A DNA stretch of 38,114 nucleotides from contig CAYOFK010000004.1 in assembly GCA_964403185.1 (NCBI GenBank), positions 1 to 38,114 of the forward strand. The letters are read 5' to 3'. Shown piece after piece: positions 16,170 through 23,816 of this stretch. This DNA comes from CAYOFK01 sp964403185. Lineage in GTDB: Bacteria > Bacteroidota > Bacteroidia > Bacteroidales > VadinHA17. The position numbers were made by a program, and so were the translations under genes. The notes below the pieces were generated by a model that worked only from the letters and a program-made list of their open reading frames with translations, was not told the DNA's origin and searched no databases. The first letter of the stretch is position 1, and every line of letters begins with the position of its first letter.

Positions 16170-17831
16170 ATGAAAAAAGAAGGAGAGTCCCGTGAATCCC
16201 TGAATTTCATTGAGCAAAAAATTGAAGACGACATCCGGAATAAAAAGAACCGGGGACTAGTGGTTACCCGTTTTCCTCCGGAACCGAACGGATACCTTCA
16301 TATCGGGCATGCCAAATCTATCTGTCTGAACTTTGGGTTGGCTCAAAAATACGGAGGAAAATGTCATCTGCGTTTTGACGATACCAATCCCGAAAAAGAA
16401 GAAGAAGAATATGTACAGTCCATCATGAAGGATATAAAATGGCTTGGATTTGAATGGGAAGGTGAGGCCAGGTATGCCTCCGGTTATTTTGATCAATTGT
16501 ATGAATGGGCAGAAAAAATGATCCTGGGCGGAAAGGCTTATGTAGATGATCAGAGTGCTGAAGAGATCGCCACACAAAAAGGCTCTCCCACGGCCCCGGG
16601 TCAGGAAAGTCCTTACCGGGATCGCACTCCGGAAGAGAACCTGGCCTTTTTCAGGGACATGCGGGAGGGAAAATATAAGGAAGGAGAAAAAGTTCTCAGA
16701 GCTAAAATTGACATGGCCTCACCGAACATGCATATGCGCGATCCCATCATGTACCGTATTATGTTTAAAACACACCACCGAACCGGAAATAAATGGTGTA
16801 TTTACCCCATGTATGATTATACGCACGGGCAATCGGATTACATTGAGGGGATCACCCATTCACTGTGCACCCTTGAATTCGAGGTCCACCGCCCCTTGTA
16901 CGACTGGTTTCTCGATCAGATCATCACCACTGATTACCGTCCTGAACAAACAGAATTTGCCCGGCTCAACCTGAGTTATACGGTCATGAGCAAACGGATG
17001 CTTCTTGAACTGGTTGAGGAAGGCTTTGTAAGTGGCTGGGACGATCCGCGCATGCCCACCATTTCCGGATTCAGGAGAAGGGGCTATACAGCTGCCTCTA
17101 TCAGGAATTTCTCCGACCGCATAGGGGTAGCAAAAAGGGATAATATGATTGATGTAGCCCTCCTTGAACACAGTGTGCGTGAAAACCTCAACAAAATAGC
17201 ACCCAGGGTCATGGCCGTACTGGATCCACTGAAGGTAATCATTACCAATTACCCCGTGGGTGAGGTCGAAGATATGGCGATCACCAATAATCCGGAGGAT
17301 GAAAGTATGGGATTACGGACCATACCCTTCTCGCGTGAGATCTATATTGAACGAAACGATTTCATGGAAGATCCCCCGGAAAAATTCTTCCGTCTTGCAC
17401 CGGGCGCTGAGGTGCGTTTGAAAAGTGCCTATATCATTAAATGTGATGAGGTTGTAAAGGATGCCTCAGGAAAAATTATTGAACTCCGTTGCAGCTACGA
17501 CCCGGAAACCCGTAGTGGATCGGGCGTCAGCAGAAAAGTGAAAGGCACTTTGCACTGGGTTTCCGTTGCACACGCAATAGACGCTGAAGTACGTTTATAC
17601 GACCGGCTCTTTACGGTTGAGGATCCGGATGGGGCAAAAGATAAAGGGTTTAAGGAATTGCTGAACCCACACTCTCTTGAGGTCATCAACAATGCCAAAA
17701 CCGAACCCTCCCTGAAAAGCGCAAAAGCCCTGGAACATTTTCAGTTTCAACGCCTGGGATACTTCAATGTAGATCCGGATTCAAAAGATGGCAAGCTGAT
17801 ATTCAACCGCACCGTTCCTTTACGGAGATAG
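16170..17831 (+). CDS. glnS: Glutaminyl-tRNA synthetase
   Basis: Charges tRNA-Gln with glutamine in the cytoplasm. From the ATG at 16170 the protein is 553 residues, close to the 554 of the E. coli enzyme, and begins MKKEGESRESLNFIEQKI, which lines up with the E. coli N-terminus. The class I signatures are PPEPNGYLHIGHAKS (HIGH near residue 44) and VMSKR (near 272). The family-typical TNPEKEEEEYV, NKWCIYPMYDYTHGQSD and WDDPRMPTISGFRRRGYT are also present, as are the C-terminal anticodon-binding beta-barrels ending FNRTVPLRR. An ATG at 16092 would add 26 residues without family support, and a -7-like box at 16077-16084 would put it almost on the transcript start, so 16170 is preferred. With gltX also in this window, this genome carries direct synthetases for both Gln and Glu. 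No operon partner. Confidence 0.97.
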   Translation: MKKEGESRESLNFIEQKIEDDIRNKKNRGLVVTRFPPEPNGYLHIGHAKSICLNFGLAQKYGGKCHLRFDDTNPEKEEEEYVQSIMKDIKWLGFEWEGEARYASGYFDQLYEWAEKMILGGKAYVDDQSAEEIATQKGSPTAPGQESPYRDRTPEENLAFFRDMREGKYKEGEKVLRAKIDMASPNMHMRDPIMYRIMFKTHHRTGNKWCIYPMYDYTHGQSDYIEGITHSLCTLEFEVHRPLYDWFLDQIITTDYRPEQTEFARLNLSYTVMSKRMLLELVEEGFVSGWDDPRMPTISGFRRRGYTAASIRNFSDRIGVAKRDNMIDVALLEHSVRENLNKIAPRVMAVLDPLKVIITNYPVGEVEDMAITNNPEDESMGLRTIPFSREIYIERNDFMEDPPEKFFRLAPGAEVRLKSAYIIKCDEVVKDASGKIIELRCSYDPETRSGSGVSRKVKGTLHWVSVAHAIDAEVRLYDRLFTVEDPDGAKDKGFKELLNPHSLEVINNAKTEPSLKSAKALEHFQFQRLGYFNVDPDSKDGKLIFNRTVPLRR

Positions 17832-17986
17832 GGACAGCTTCTTTTTATGCATGATCTTCCCCGGACAGCATTGTTTCAGGTGTACTTATTTGGAGGAAAC
17901 TTTGACTCCTTCATTGTAAGCTCGCAAGAATTTTGTATTTTCCTGCCCTCTCTTATAAACCTAATATTTTGCCAGGAGGAAAACTC

Positions 17987-19054
17987 ATGAGAACCATATC
18001 ACGCAGAAATTTTTTTAACAAATCCGTCGGGCTTAGCGCCGGAGCCATATTTTTTAAAAGCCTGCCTCTGTTTGGAGCCCAAAAGGGGGAAACCATGCCA
18101 ATGATCATTACTGACCACACCAATGAAACCGGCAAACAGGCCATGGAGGTGGGTTGGAAGATCCTTGCCGAAGGCGGTCTGGCTATTGATGCCGTTGAAA
18201 AAGCTGCCAATGTTATTGAAGTGGATCCTGTGGATGCCAGTGTGGGTTATGGTGGCCTGCCCAACGAGGCCGGAGTGGTGCAGTTGGATTCTTCAATCAT
18301 GGACGGCCGCACCTATAACGCAGGGTCTGTAGCCTGTCTTGAAAATATTAAAACCCCTTCTTCCGTGGCCCGCATCGTCATGGAACGTACCGATCATGTG
18401 ATGCTGGTCGGACAGGGAGCGCTGGAATTTGCAAAAAAATGGGGATTCAAGGAAGAAAACCTGCTCACTGAAAAGGCCCGCAAGATCTGGCTTCGCTGGA
18501 AGGAGAATGTAAGTAAGACTGACGATTGGGGCCCTCCGGATCATTTACGGGATATCGAAAAGCTTGAATCTTACTGGCAGGGTTTTCCTGAGGTTGAACA
18601 CCATTATGGAACCACCAATCTTCTGGCTGTGGACCAGAATGGCGATGTGGCAGGAATTACCACAACAAGCGGGCTCAGTTTTAAAATTCCCGGCAGAATC
18701 GGAGATTCACCGGTTATTGGAGCCGGGCTTTATGTGGATAATGCGGTGGGGGCAGCAGGAGCTACCGGACGGGGCGAGGATGTGATCAAATCCTGCGCAT
18801 CCTACTACATTGTCCTGCGCATGAAAGATGGCCGCAGCCCTCAGCAGGCATGTGAGGATGCCTTGCATATGATCATAGACAAATACAAGCACATCAATCC
18901 CAATTTTTTTCCCAGTGAAAAGTTTGTAGCCATCAACAAATGGGGTGAAATGGGCTGTGCCTCCATGCGCGGCAGCAGGGTGCCGGCCATGTCTGTACGC
19001 ACTGAAAAAGGGGCTGATAAATACCAGGGTAAAGTGGCCTACCCGGATAAATAG
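17987..19054 (+). CDS. Secreted N4-(beta-N-acetylglucosaminyl)-L-asparaginase (glycosylasparaginase)
   Basis: 355 residues of the Ntn-hydrolase family that removes the N-acetylglucosamine-asparagine link left after glycoprotein breakdown. The N-terminus has a twin-arginine signal (SRRNFF, residues 5-10) and a hydrophobic stretch ending near residue 30, so folded export to the periplasm is likely. The start is fixed by AGGAGG seven bases upstream. The family blocks TSGLSFKIPGRIGDSPVIGA, GLYVDN and GAAGATGRGE are present. Autocleavage should occur before the nucleophile Thr209, in the context HHYGTTN; the Elizabethkingia enzyme has HDTIG there, so the residue before the cut is Gly rather than Asp. 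Expected cleavage gives a chain to residue 208 and a chain from 209. It stands alone and is followed by a good terminator. Confidence 0.9.
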   Translation: MRTISRRNFFNKSVGLSAGAIFFKSLPLFGAQKGETMPMIITDHTNETGKQAMEVGWKILAEGGLAIDAVEKAANVIEVDPVDASVGYGGLPNEAGVVQLDSSIMDGRTYNAGSVACLENIKTPSSVARIVMERTDHVMLVGQGALEFAKKWGFKEENLLTEKARKIWLRWKENVSKTDDWGPPDHLRDIEKLESYWQGFPEVEHHYGTTNLLAVDQNGDVAGITTTSGLSFKIPGRIGDSPVIGAGLYVDNAVGAAGATGRGEDVIKSCASYYIVLRMKDGRSPQQACEDALHMIIDKYKHINPNFFPSEKFVAINKWGEMGCASMRGSRVPAMSVRTEKGADKYQGKVAYPDK

Positions 19055-19104
19055 TACAGCTCTTAACACCGCCTGGAGGTTGGACTGAAATATTAAGCAT
19101 ACAG

Positions 19105-19141
19105 CAAAAGAAGCTGCCATTGATGAGGCGGCTTCTTTTTG
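19105..19141 (+). terminator. Rho-independent terminator after the glycosylasparaginase gene
   Basis: AAAGAAGC (19107-19114), a T-G wobble pair and GCC pair with GGC and GCTTCTTT (19127-19138), giving a 12 bp stem with an 8-base loop that runs into a T5 tract. Confidence 0.75.
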
Positions 19142-19194
19142 TTAATAAATGTTATCCATTCATCCTGACTTCTTAAAATGTGTTAATTCCCGGA

Positions 19195-19224
19195 TTGTTT
19201 TAAGCTTTTTTAACAATACTTTTT
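19195..19224 (+). promoter_or_regulatory. Probable promoter of the OmpH-like gene
   Basis: TTG at 19195-19197, exactly 19 bases, then TACTTTTT at 19217-19224, one base off the TAnnTTTG box. This predicts a start near 19231 and a leader of about 56 bases. Confidence 0.4.
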
Positions 19225-19286
19225 TTGGCCCTCTGAGTAATGGATATAGATTTCGATCAAAAACGAAATCCCGAAAAATCCATCTT

Positions 19287-19814
19287 ATGAAAAACTTTAA
19301 ACTTTTGATCCTGATTTTTTTCTTACCAGCCTTTTGCCTGGGAATCAATGCTCAGGAGCCCCTTAAGATCGGACATGTAACAACAGTAGATATATTACAG
19401 GCTCTGCCTGCAAGCGACAGTGCTCAAACCCTGCTTGAGAAAGACCGGAAAGATTTTGAAAGCATGCTTGAACAAATGGACGTGGAATACAACCGGGTAG
19501 TGGAAGATTACAAAACAAACCTTTCCGGCTACTCTCAGGTGGTCCGTGATGCCAGGGAAGCAGAGATCCTGGATATGCAGGATAAAATCCAAACCTTCCG
19601 GAATAATGCCTCATTGCAATTGCAACAACGCAATATGGAATTGTTTCAACCCATTTACGATAAGCTGCAAAAAGCCATCGACCGGGTTGCATCCCAACTC
19701 CGTTTCACCTATATTCTTGATGTCAGTAAAGGTTCTGTAGTATATATATCTGCCTCAAGCCAGGCGATTGATTCACTTGTTTTAAAAGAGCTGGGTGTGG
19801 GATTGCCAAACTAA
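19287..19814 (+). CDS. OmpH/Skp-family periplasmic chaperone
   Basis: 175 residues. The ATG at 19287 gives a clean signal peptide (MKNFKLLILIFFLPAFCLG, cut after INAQ); the longer frame from 19149 has none and runs through the promoter. The mature part opens with the family strand KIGHVTTVDILQALPAS. A long charged coiled-coil hairpin follows, about residues 50-135 (LLEKDRKDFESMLEQMDVEY, then EILDMQDKIQTFRNNA). The closing strand FTYILDVSKGSVVYIS comes next. This is the Skp prefoldin-like layout, a chaperone that holds outer membrane proteins in transit. It is not next to bamA here, as skp/ompH often is, so it may be a paralogue. Confidence 0.88.
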   Translation: MKNFKLLILIFFLPAFCLGINAQEPLKIGHVTTVDILQALPASDSAQTLLEKDRKDFESMLEQMDVEYNRVVEDYKTNLSGYSQVVRDAREAEILDMQDKIQTFRNNASLQLQQRNMELFQPIYDKLQKAIDRVASQLRFTYILDVSKGSVVYISASSQAIDSLVLKELGVGLPN

Positions 19815-20192
19815 CAATACGCCGGACTACCGTAAGTGGCCCGGCGATTTCATACAAATCCTTCTGTGAGGTCATATATCTAACTTCTGGCTTTTGCCAG
19901 GGGTTCAGGAGGGTTATGATCACAGCTCCGACCCCCGATACCATACAAAAGAAACTGCCATACCCATGAAGGTTAATTGCTGATTGCATACATCCATTGC
20001 AGGAAAGGTTTTTCTCAAAATCTCACCAGATCATGCTTGCCAACCCCCTTGATTTCATTTAGGGAATGAAAATTGCGGTAATGAAACAATAACGTTGAAT
20101 CTGTTAAGTTGATTAATTAGCAAAACCGCCGGATCTCATCCTGGAATTTTCTTTGATCTGGCAATAAATATAATAACCCTGATTCACTTGGC
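19815..20192. other. Intergenic region, no firm gene
   Basis: A CGCCGG/CCGGCG stem (19820-19825 with 19841-19846) follows the OmpH-like stop but lacks a T-run. On the minus strand around 19850-19989 a short frame reads GYGSFFCMVSGVGAVIITLL, which could be the decayed last helix of a transporter; I cannot confirm it. The promoter of the next gene was not identified. Confidence 0.35.
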
Positions 20193-21458
20193 ATGAAAAA
20201 AATCATTCTTGTTATTTGCAGTATTATATGTTTTTCCCCATTGTTCTCACAAACCGATTCTTCTTCCGTTAACAGAAAAGACGCTCTTAATATTTTCCTG
20301 GATTGTATGTTTTGTGACCAGAGTCATATACGAAGGGAGATCCCCTTTGTTAACTATGTGAGGGACCGGCTGGAAGCCCAGCTGCACGTGATGGTTACCA
20401 TGCAGATGACCGGGGCAGGAGGTGTGGAATACACATTTCATTTTCTGGGACAGCAGGAATTTGATAATGTGAATGATACATTGGTATTTGTCAGTTCATC
20501 TGATGATACTGGTGAAAATATTCGTGAAGGCCAGGTCAGGACCCTAAAGGCCGGATTGATACAATATGTCGCAAAAACACCCCTTATTGAAAATATCAAC
20601 ATCTCATATACAGAAAAAATTGAGGAAGAGGTTAAAGATGATCCCTGGAACAGTTGGGTATTCAGAGCCCGGATAAATGGTTCTGCAGATGGACAGAAAA
20701 CCTATAAAAGCTGGAGATTAAGTGGTTCTGTGAGAGCCAGCAGAGTCACCCCGGAATGGAAGATAGAAATGGATGCTTATTATTCACGATATGAGAATTC
20801 CTATGAGATTGGTGATGAGATAATCGTTAACAGTCAGCATAATGAATCTTTTGATGCCCTTATTGTTAAAAGTTTGACTAACCATTGGTCGGCAGGTGGT
20901 GGATTTGATATGTATTCATCATACTATAGCAACTACGACCTCCGCGCAAGCCTGTCTCCCGGAATTGAGTATAATATTTTTCCCTACTCCGAATCAACCA
21001 GAAAACAACTGCGCATCCTTTACCGTGCAGGGATTGAATTCAACAATTATATTGACACCACAATTTATAATAAAATTGAGGAATTGCTTTACCTCCAAAG
21101 GTTAAGCTTAAATTTCCAGGTTACCCAGAAGTGGGGTTCAGTTTACTCCTCTTTAGGTTGGAAGAATTACTTCCACGATTGGAGAATCAATAACCTGAAC
21201 TTTTTTACTTCATTTAATATCAGGATCACAAAGGGATTGCGTTTAAACATTGGAGGAAGTGCAGGCCTCATTCACGACCAGATAAATTTACGGAAAGGAG
21301 TGGCCTCCGATGAAGAGATCCTTCTGCGCAGGCGCCAGCTTGAAACAAGTTTCAGATACAGTATTCATTTTGGTATTTCTTACACTTTTGGATCCATTTA
21401 TAATAATGTTGTCAATCCGCGCTTCGGAGGCTCCGGAGGTATGTACATTATATATTGA
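20193..21458 (+). CDS. Outer-membrane beta-barrel protein of an unnamed Bacteroidota family
   Basis: 421 residues with a signal peptide ending near FSQ. A conserved N-terminal region (about 30-135) contains DCMFCDQSHIRREIPFVNYV and VMVTMQMTGAGGVEYTFHF, with a close Cys pair (CMFC). The rest alternates hydrophobic and polar residues in strands typical of an outer membrane barrel, for example RLSGSVRASRVTPEWKIEMD and SAGGGFDMYSSYYSNYDL. It ends with a periodic strand and an aromatic-rich tail (RYSIHFGISYTFGS ... GGMYIIY). I recall similar unnamed proteins from Bacteroidota, but no function is known to me. The layout suggests a periplasmic N-terminal domain attached to a barrel of about 12 strands. 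It stands alone, with no clear Shine-Dalgarno site. Confidence 0.75.
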   Translation: MKKIILVICSIICFSPLFSQTDSSSVNRKDALNIFLDCMFCDQSHIRREIPFVNYVRDRLEAQLHVMVTMQMTGAGGVEYTFHFLGQQEFDNVNDTLVFVSSSDDTGENIREGQVRTLKAGLIQYVAKTPLIENINISYTEKIEEEVKDDPWNSWVFRARINGSADGQKTYKSWRLSGSVRASRVTPEWKIEMDAYYSRYENSYEIGDEIIVNSQHNESFDALIVKSLTNHWSAGGGFDMYSSYYSNYDLRASLSPGIEYNIFPYSESTRKQLRILYRAGIEFNNYIDTTIYNKIEELLYLQRLSLNFQVTQKWGSVYSSLGWKNYFHDWRINNLNFFTSFNIRITKGLRLNIGGSAGLIHDQINLRKGVASDEEILLRRRQLETSFRYSIHFGISYTFGSIYNNVVNPRFGGSGGMYIIY

Positions 21459-21875
21459 TGCCGCTATTTATAACTTAGGTTTCTGAACCTCATTGCTGAT
21501 ACCTGGTAAATCCATTCTCCCCTTCATATTTCTCCCCGGGAAACATAATAGGCCATGACCGCAAATTCAGGCTCCGGATTATCAATACCTGTACACGAAG
21601 CCAGGATATTTAAAAGAACCGGCACACAATAAAGATTTTGTAATTTCAAAGTCAGAGTGAAAGAAAGCAGCAATCTTGAGTTTGATGGGGTAAAAGGGCC
21701 CCAATCACCCGGCATGCCATTATGGCGTTAATTATGATGCCATACATGCCAATGTGTCACTCCTATTTGTTTCTCCCTCCCATTTTGTCATAAAAAACCC
21801 TATGGTATACCATTTGATCTGTTGGTTAACAAATCAAGTATTAATTATTTAATTTAATTATAAGGAGGAAACGAG
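21459..21875. other. Intergenic region upstream of the small heat-shock gene
   Basis: No convincing gene. A small AGGTT-TCTG-AACCT hairpin at 21477-21490 follows the barrel gene. The 12 bp palindrome ATGGTATACCAT lies at 21802-21813. The last 50 bases are very AT-rich and lead into a strong Shine-Dalgarno site. Confidence 0.4.
21802..21813. promoter_or_regulatory. Perfect 12 bp palindrome, possible operator of the hsp20 gene
   Basis: ATGGTATACCAT is a perfect dyad 62 bp before the hsp20 start codon. Only one copy was seen and no regulator gene is adjacent, so an operator role is a guess. Confidence 0.35.
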
Positions 21876-22319
21876 ATGAAAACATTAGTCAGAAGAAACA
21901 GATTCTATCCTGAAATTCCATCCCTGTTTGATGAGTTTTTCAGGAATGATTGGTTTGACAATACCAATTACGCCATTCAGGGAGGAACACTTCCTTCGGT
22001 AAACGTCAGGGAAAATGACGATGCCTACGAGTTGGAAGTGGCAGCTCCGGGAATGAAAAAAAACGACTTTAAAGTGGAGTTGGATAACAACATCCTGAAA
22101 ATTTCCAGCGAGAAAGAAGATCAGATGGAACAAAAGGAAAAGGATTACACACGTAAGGAGTTCTATTACCAGTCGTTCTGCAGGACCTTCAGCCTCCCTG
22201 AAAACAAGGTTGACGCCGGAAAGATCTCTGCCAAATACAAAGACGGGATCTTGTTCCTGAGCCTTCCCAAAAAGGAAGAAGCTAAAGTGAAGCCGGTGCG
22301 GATGATTGAAGTGGGTTAA
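21876..22319 (+). CDS. Small heat-shock protein (Hsp20/alpha-crystallin family)
   Basis: 147 residues. The alpha-crystallin domain spans about residues 40-135, with PSVNVRENDDAYELEVAAPG, the buried strand VELDNNILKISSEKE and the family-typical KYKDGILFLSLPK. The N-terminus PEIPSLFDEFF is typical of bacterial class A sHSPs, and the tail holds an I-x-V pair (IEV) in place of the usual I-x-I oligomer anchor. It binds unfolding proteins without ATP under heat or other stress. Translation should be strong: AAGGAGG at 21862-21868 sits seven bases before the ATG, better than most genes in this window. A terminator follows directly. Single gene. Confidence 0.96.
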   Translation: MKTLVRRNRFYPEIPSLFDEFFRNDWFDNTNYAIQGGTLPSVNVRENDDAYELEVAAPGMKKNDFKVELDNNILKISSEKEDQMEQKEKDYTRKEFYYQSFCRTFSLPENKVDAGKISAKYKDGILFLSLPKKEEAKVKPVRMIEVG

Positions 22320-22342
22320 ATGACAGCGGTTTCAAAAAGAAG

Positions 22343-22371
22343 AGGCTGACTCAAAAGAGGCAGCCTTTTTT
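22343..22371 (+). terminator. Terminator after the hsp20 gene
   Basis: AGGCTG (22343-22348) pairs with CAGCCT (22361-22366) and runs into a T6 tract. The stem's GAGGCTGACTCAAAAG resembles the MITE terminal repeat, so it may derive from such an element. Confidence 0.65.
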
Positions 22372-22391
22372 GTTATGATGATGGAGCCAAA

Positions 22392-22763
22392 ATGCTAAAT
22401 TGCAAATCAAACTTTGGTGTGAGTTCTGTAGAGCGATTTTGCAAATCGCTAATCGACTTACAAAGTCGATCTACATTGGCTTTTCCTCAGCCTTCACCTT
22501 CGCCTCAGCCTATATCCGACCGACCGACTGGAGCGGGCGGGCGGAACTGGCTTGAACATGTTAGGGAAAAGTGTCCAAAAGTGAAATTCATCGCCCATTA
22601 TGCATTACTTGGCCAATATGATTTCCTTGACATTTATGAGGCTCCTGATGAAAACACTGCTGCCAAGGTCTCGATAATCAGCCAGGCCAACGGGGCTTAT
22701 TCGGCACAAAGTCTTCAGGCCATTCCTTACAAGGATTTCCTGGAGCTGATCAAAGAGATTTAG
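22392..22763 (+). pseudogene. GYD-domain protein gene with its 5' end replaced by repeat DNA
   Basis: Residues from about 50 onward read as a typical C-terminal half of a GYD-domain protein: NWLEHVREKCPKVKFIAHYA, LLGQYDFLDIYEAPDENTAA, then SIISQANGAYSAQSL and AIPYKDFLELI. The expected N-terminal strand and helix of this family (about 30-40 residues) are absent. In their place the frame runs through a double-hairpin repeat at 22428-22474 and a low-complexity stretch of cag/cct and ccg triplets (22484-22540). The 123-residue frame is open but its first 45 residues are unlikely to be native protein. The gene is probably dead, or translated from an internal site. GYD proteins are small alpha/beta proteins of unclear role. 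Confidence 0.7.
22428..22474. repeat. REP-like double hairpin
   Basis: Two perfect 8 bp hairpins stand side by side: AGCGATTT-TGC-AAATCGCT (22432-22450) and ATCGACTT-ACA-AAGTCGAT (22452-22470), enclosed by GTAGA and TCTAC. This has the form of a mobile interspersed repeat rather than a terminator. Confidence 0.75.
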
Positions 22764-22781
22764 ATAAGCCAATGGTGCCGG

Positions 22782-23733
22782 TTAAAACCAGAACCGGTAG
22801 TTCAATCCCACCCATTTGTGAGACATTCCGGTTTTAATCTCAGAGCTCAGGAAGTTTTGTTGAATGGTTAGTTGATGGCGACCATAATTCAGGGTTACAC
22901 CCAGGAAATGATGGAGCACCAGGGATTCTATCTGGTCTCTGGGAATGGCATAAATATTTTTTCCATTTATAAAGACACCCCCTTGTAAGGTGGCATCATA
23001 AAATACGAATTTGACAGCAGTTCCAAAATTGATATCAAACTGGAATTTTTGGTCAGTAGTCACCGTTGCAGGTATCAGATCATTAAAAAATCCCGTCATT
23101 TTTCCCATTCGGATATTTGTCCCAATCTGGTAATTGGTATATAATGATCCCAACTGTGCTTTTGATTCGATGATCCATTCAAAGTGCTTTGAAAGGCTCA
23201 GTCCTTTTTGGACTTGAAGGTTATAGTTGAGAAGGATGTCATTCCTGATCTGGTATTCCCATCCTTCCGGCGGATTAGATGGGGTTATATAGTGGATAAA
23301 GGTCTGTACCTCAGCCCCCATTGCCAGGCTCCCTATAAGACCAAGTTGCAGGCTGCCGGTAATTCTTAAAGCTTTATCAGGATCCAGGAAGGTTTTTGTA
23401 CTGGCTGACAGAGAAATAGCCGGCATAAGGACGATCAAAGGGACTTCTGTATGGATCCTGAGTATCAGCAGGGGAGTACATGCGATGTTCAACAGATAGG
23501 CCATACTTAAAAAATCCCCCTGAAGTTTTCCAAACGGGGAATAATATTTTGTTGACCGGGGATACCTTGTAAATTTCAGAGGTGTACGCAATGCTTAGGC
23601 CATTTGTATAGTACCTGTCTGTTTGCAGCCAGAAATCATTATCCCAGTGAAAACGAAGTGAATTGTTTCTCTCCCGGGCATTCCCGGTCAGTAAACAGAA
23701 AACAAATACGATCAACAAACCCGCCTTACGCAT
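22782..23733 (-). pseudogene. LpxR-type lipid A deacylase (DUF2219 family), frameshifted
   Basis: Two overlapping frames make one protein of about 317 residues. The 5' frame (start 23733) has a signal peptide, then the family's FHWDNDFWLQTDRYYTNGLS and FDRPYAGYFSVSQYK, and goes off frame at about 23397. The second frame continues with KTFLDPDKALRITGSLQLGL, GAEVQTFIHY and PPEGWEYQI, and ends with the barrel strand KWVGLNYRFWF. Removing one base from the T5 run at 23393-23397 (AAAAA on the coding strand) joins them smoothly as SVSQYKTFLDPDKALR. LpxR is an outer membrane beta-barrel that removes the 3'-acyloxyacyl chain of lipid A; its Asn-Asp pair (WDND), Thr/Tyr residues and later His are all present, so the sequence was functional until recently. 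It could be a sequencing error, a recent pseudogene or a slippage switch. Confidence 0.82.
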
Positions 23734-23816
23734 GTTACTAAAATGAATGCATCTTAATCACAAAAAACATACCAAAAGGGAGGGCTCATACGATTAACCA
23801 CAGTAAACGGAATATT

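Noticed and set aside
19820..19846. CGCCGG/CCGGCG stem as terminator of the OmpH-like gene
   Set aside because: Only 6 bp with a 15-base loop and no T-run.
21524..21715. 63-codon minus-strand frame
   Set aside because: No signal, domain or family pattern; likely chance in a spacer.
22782..23591. A separate 269-residue gene on the minus strand
   Set aside because: Its first 60 or so residues are an off-frame reading of the LpxR N-terminal region; the rest is the LpxR C-terminus after a one-base frameshift.
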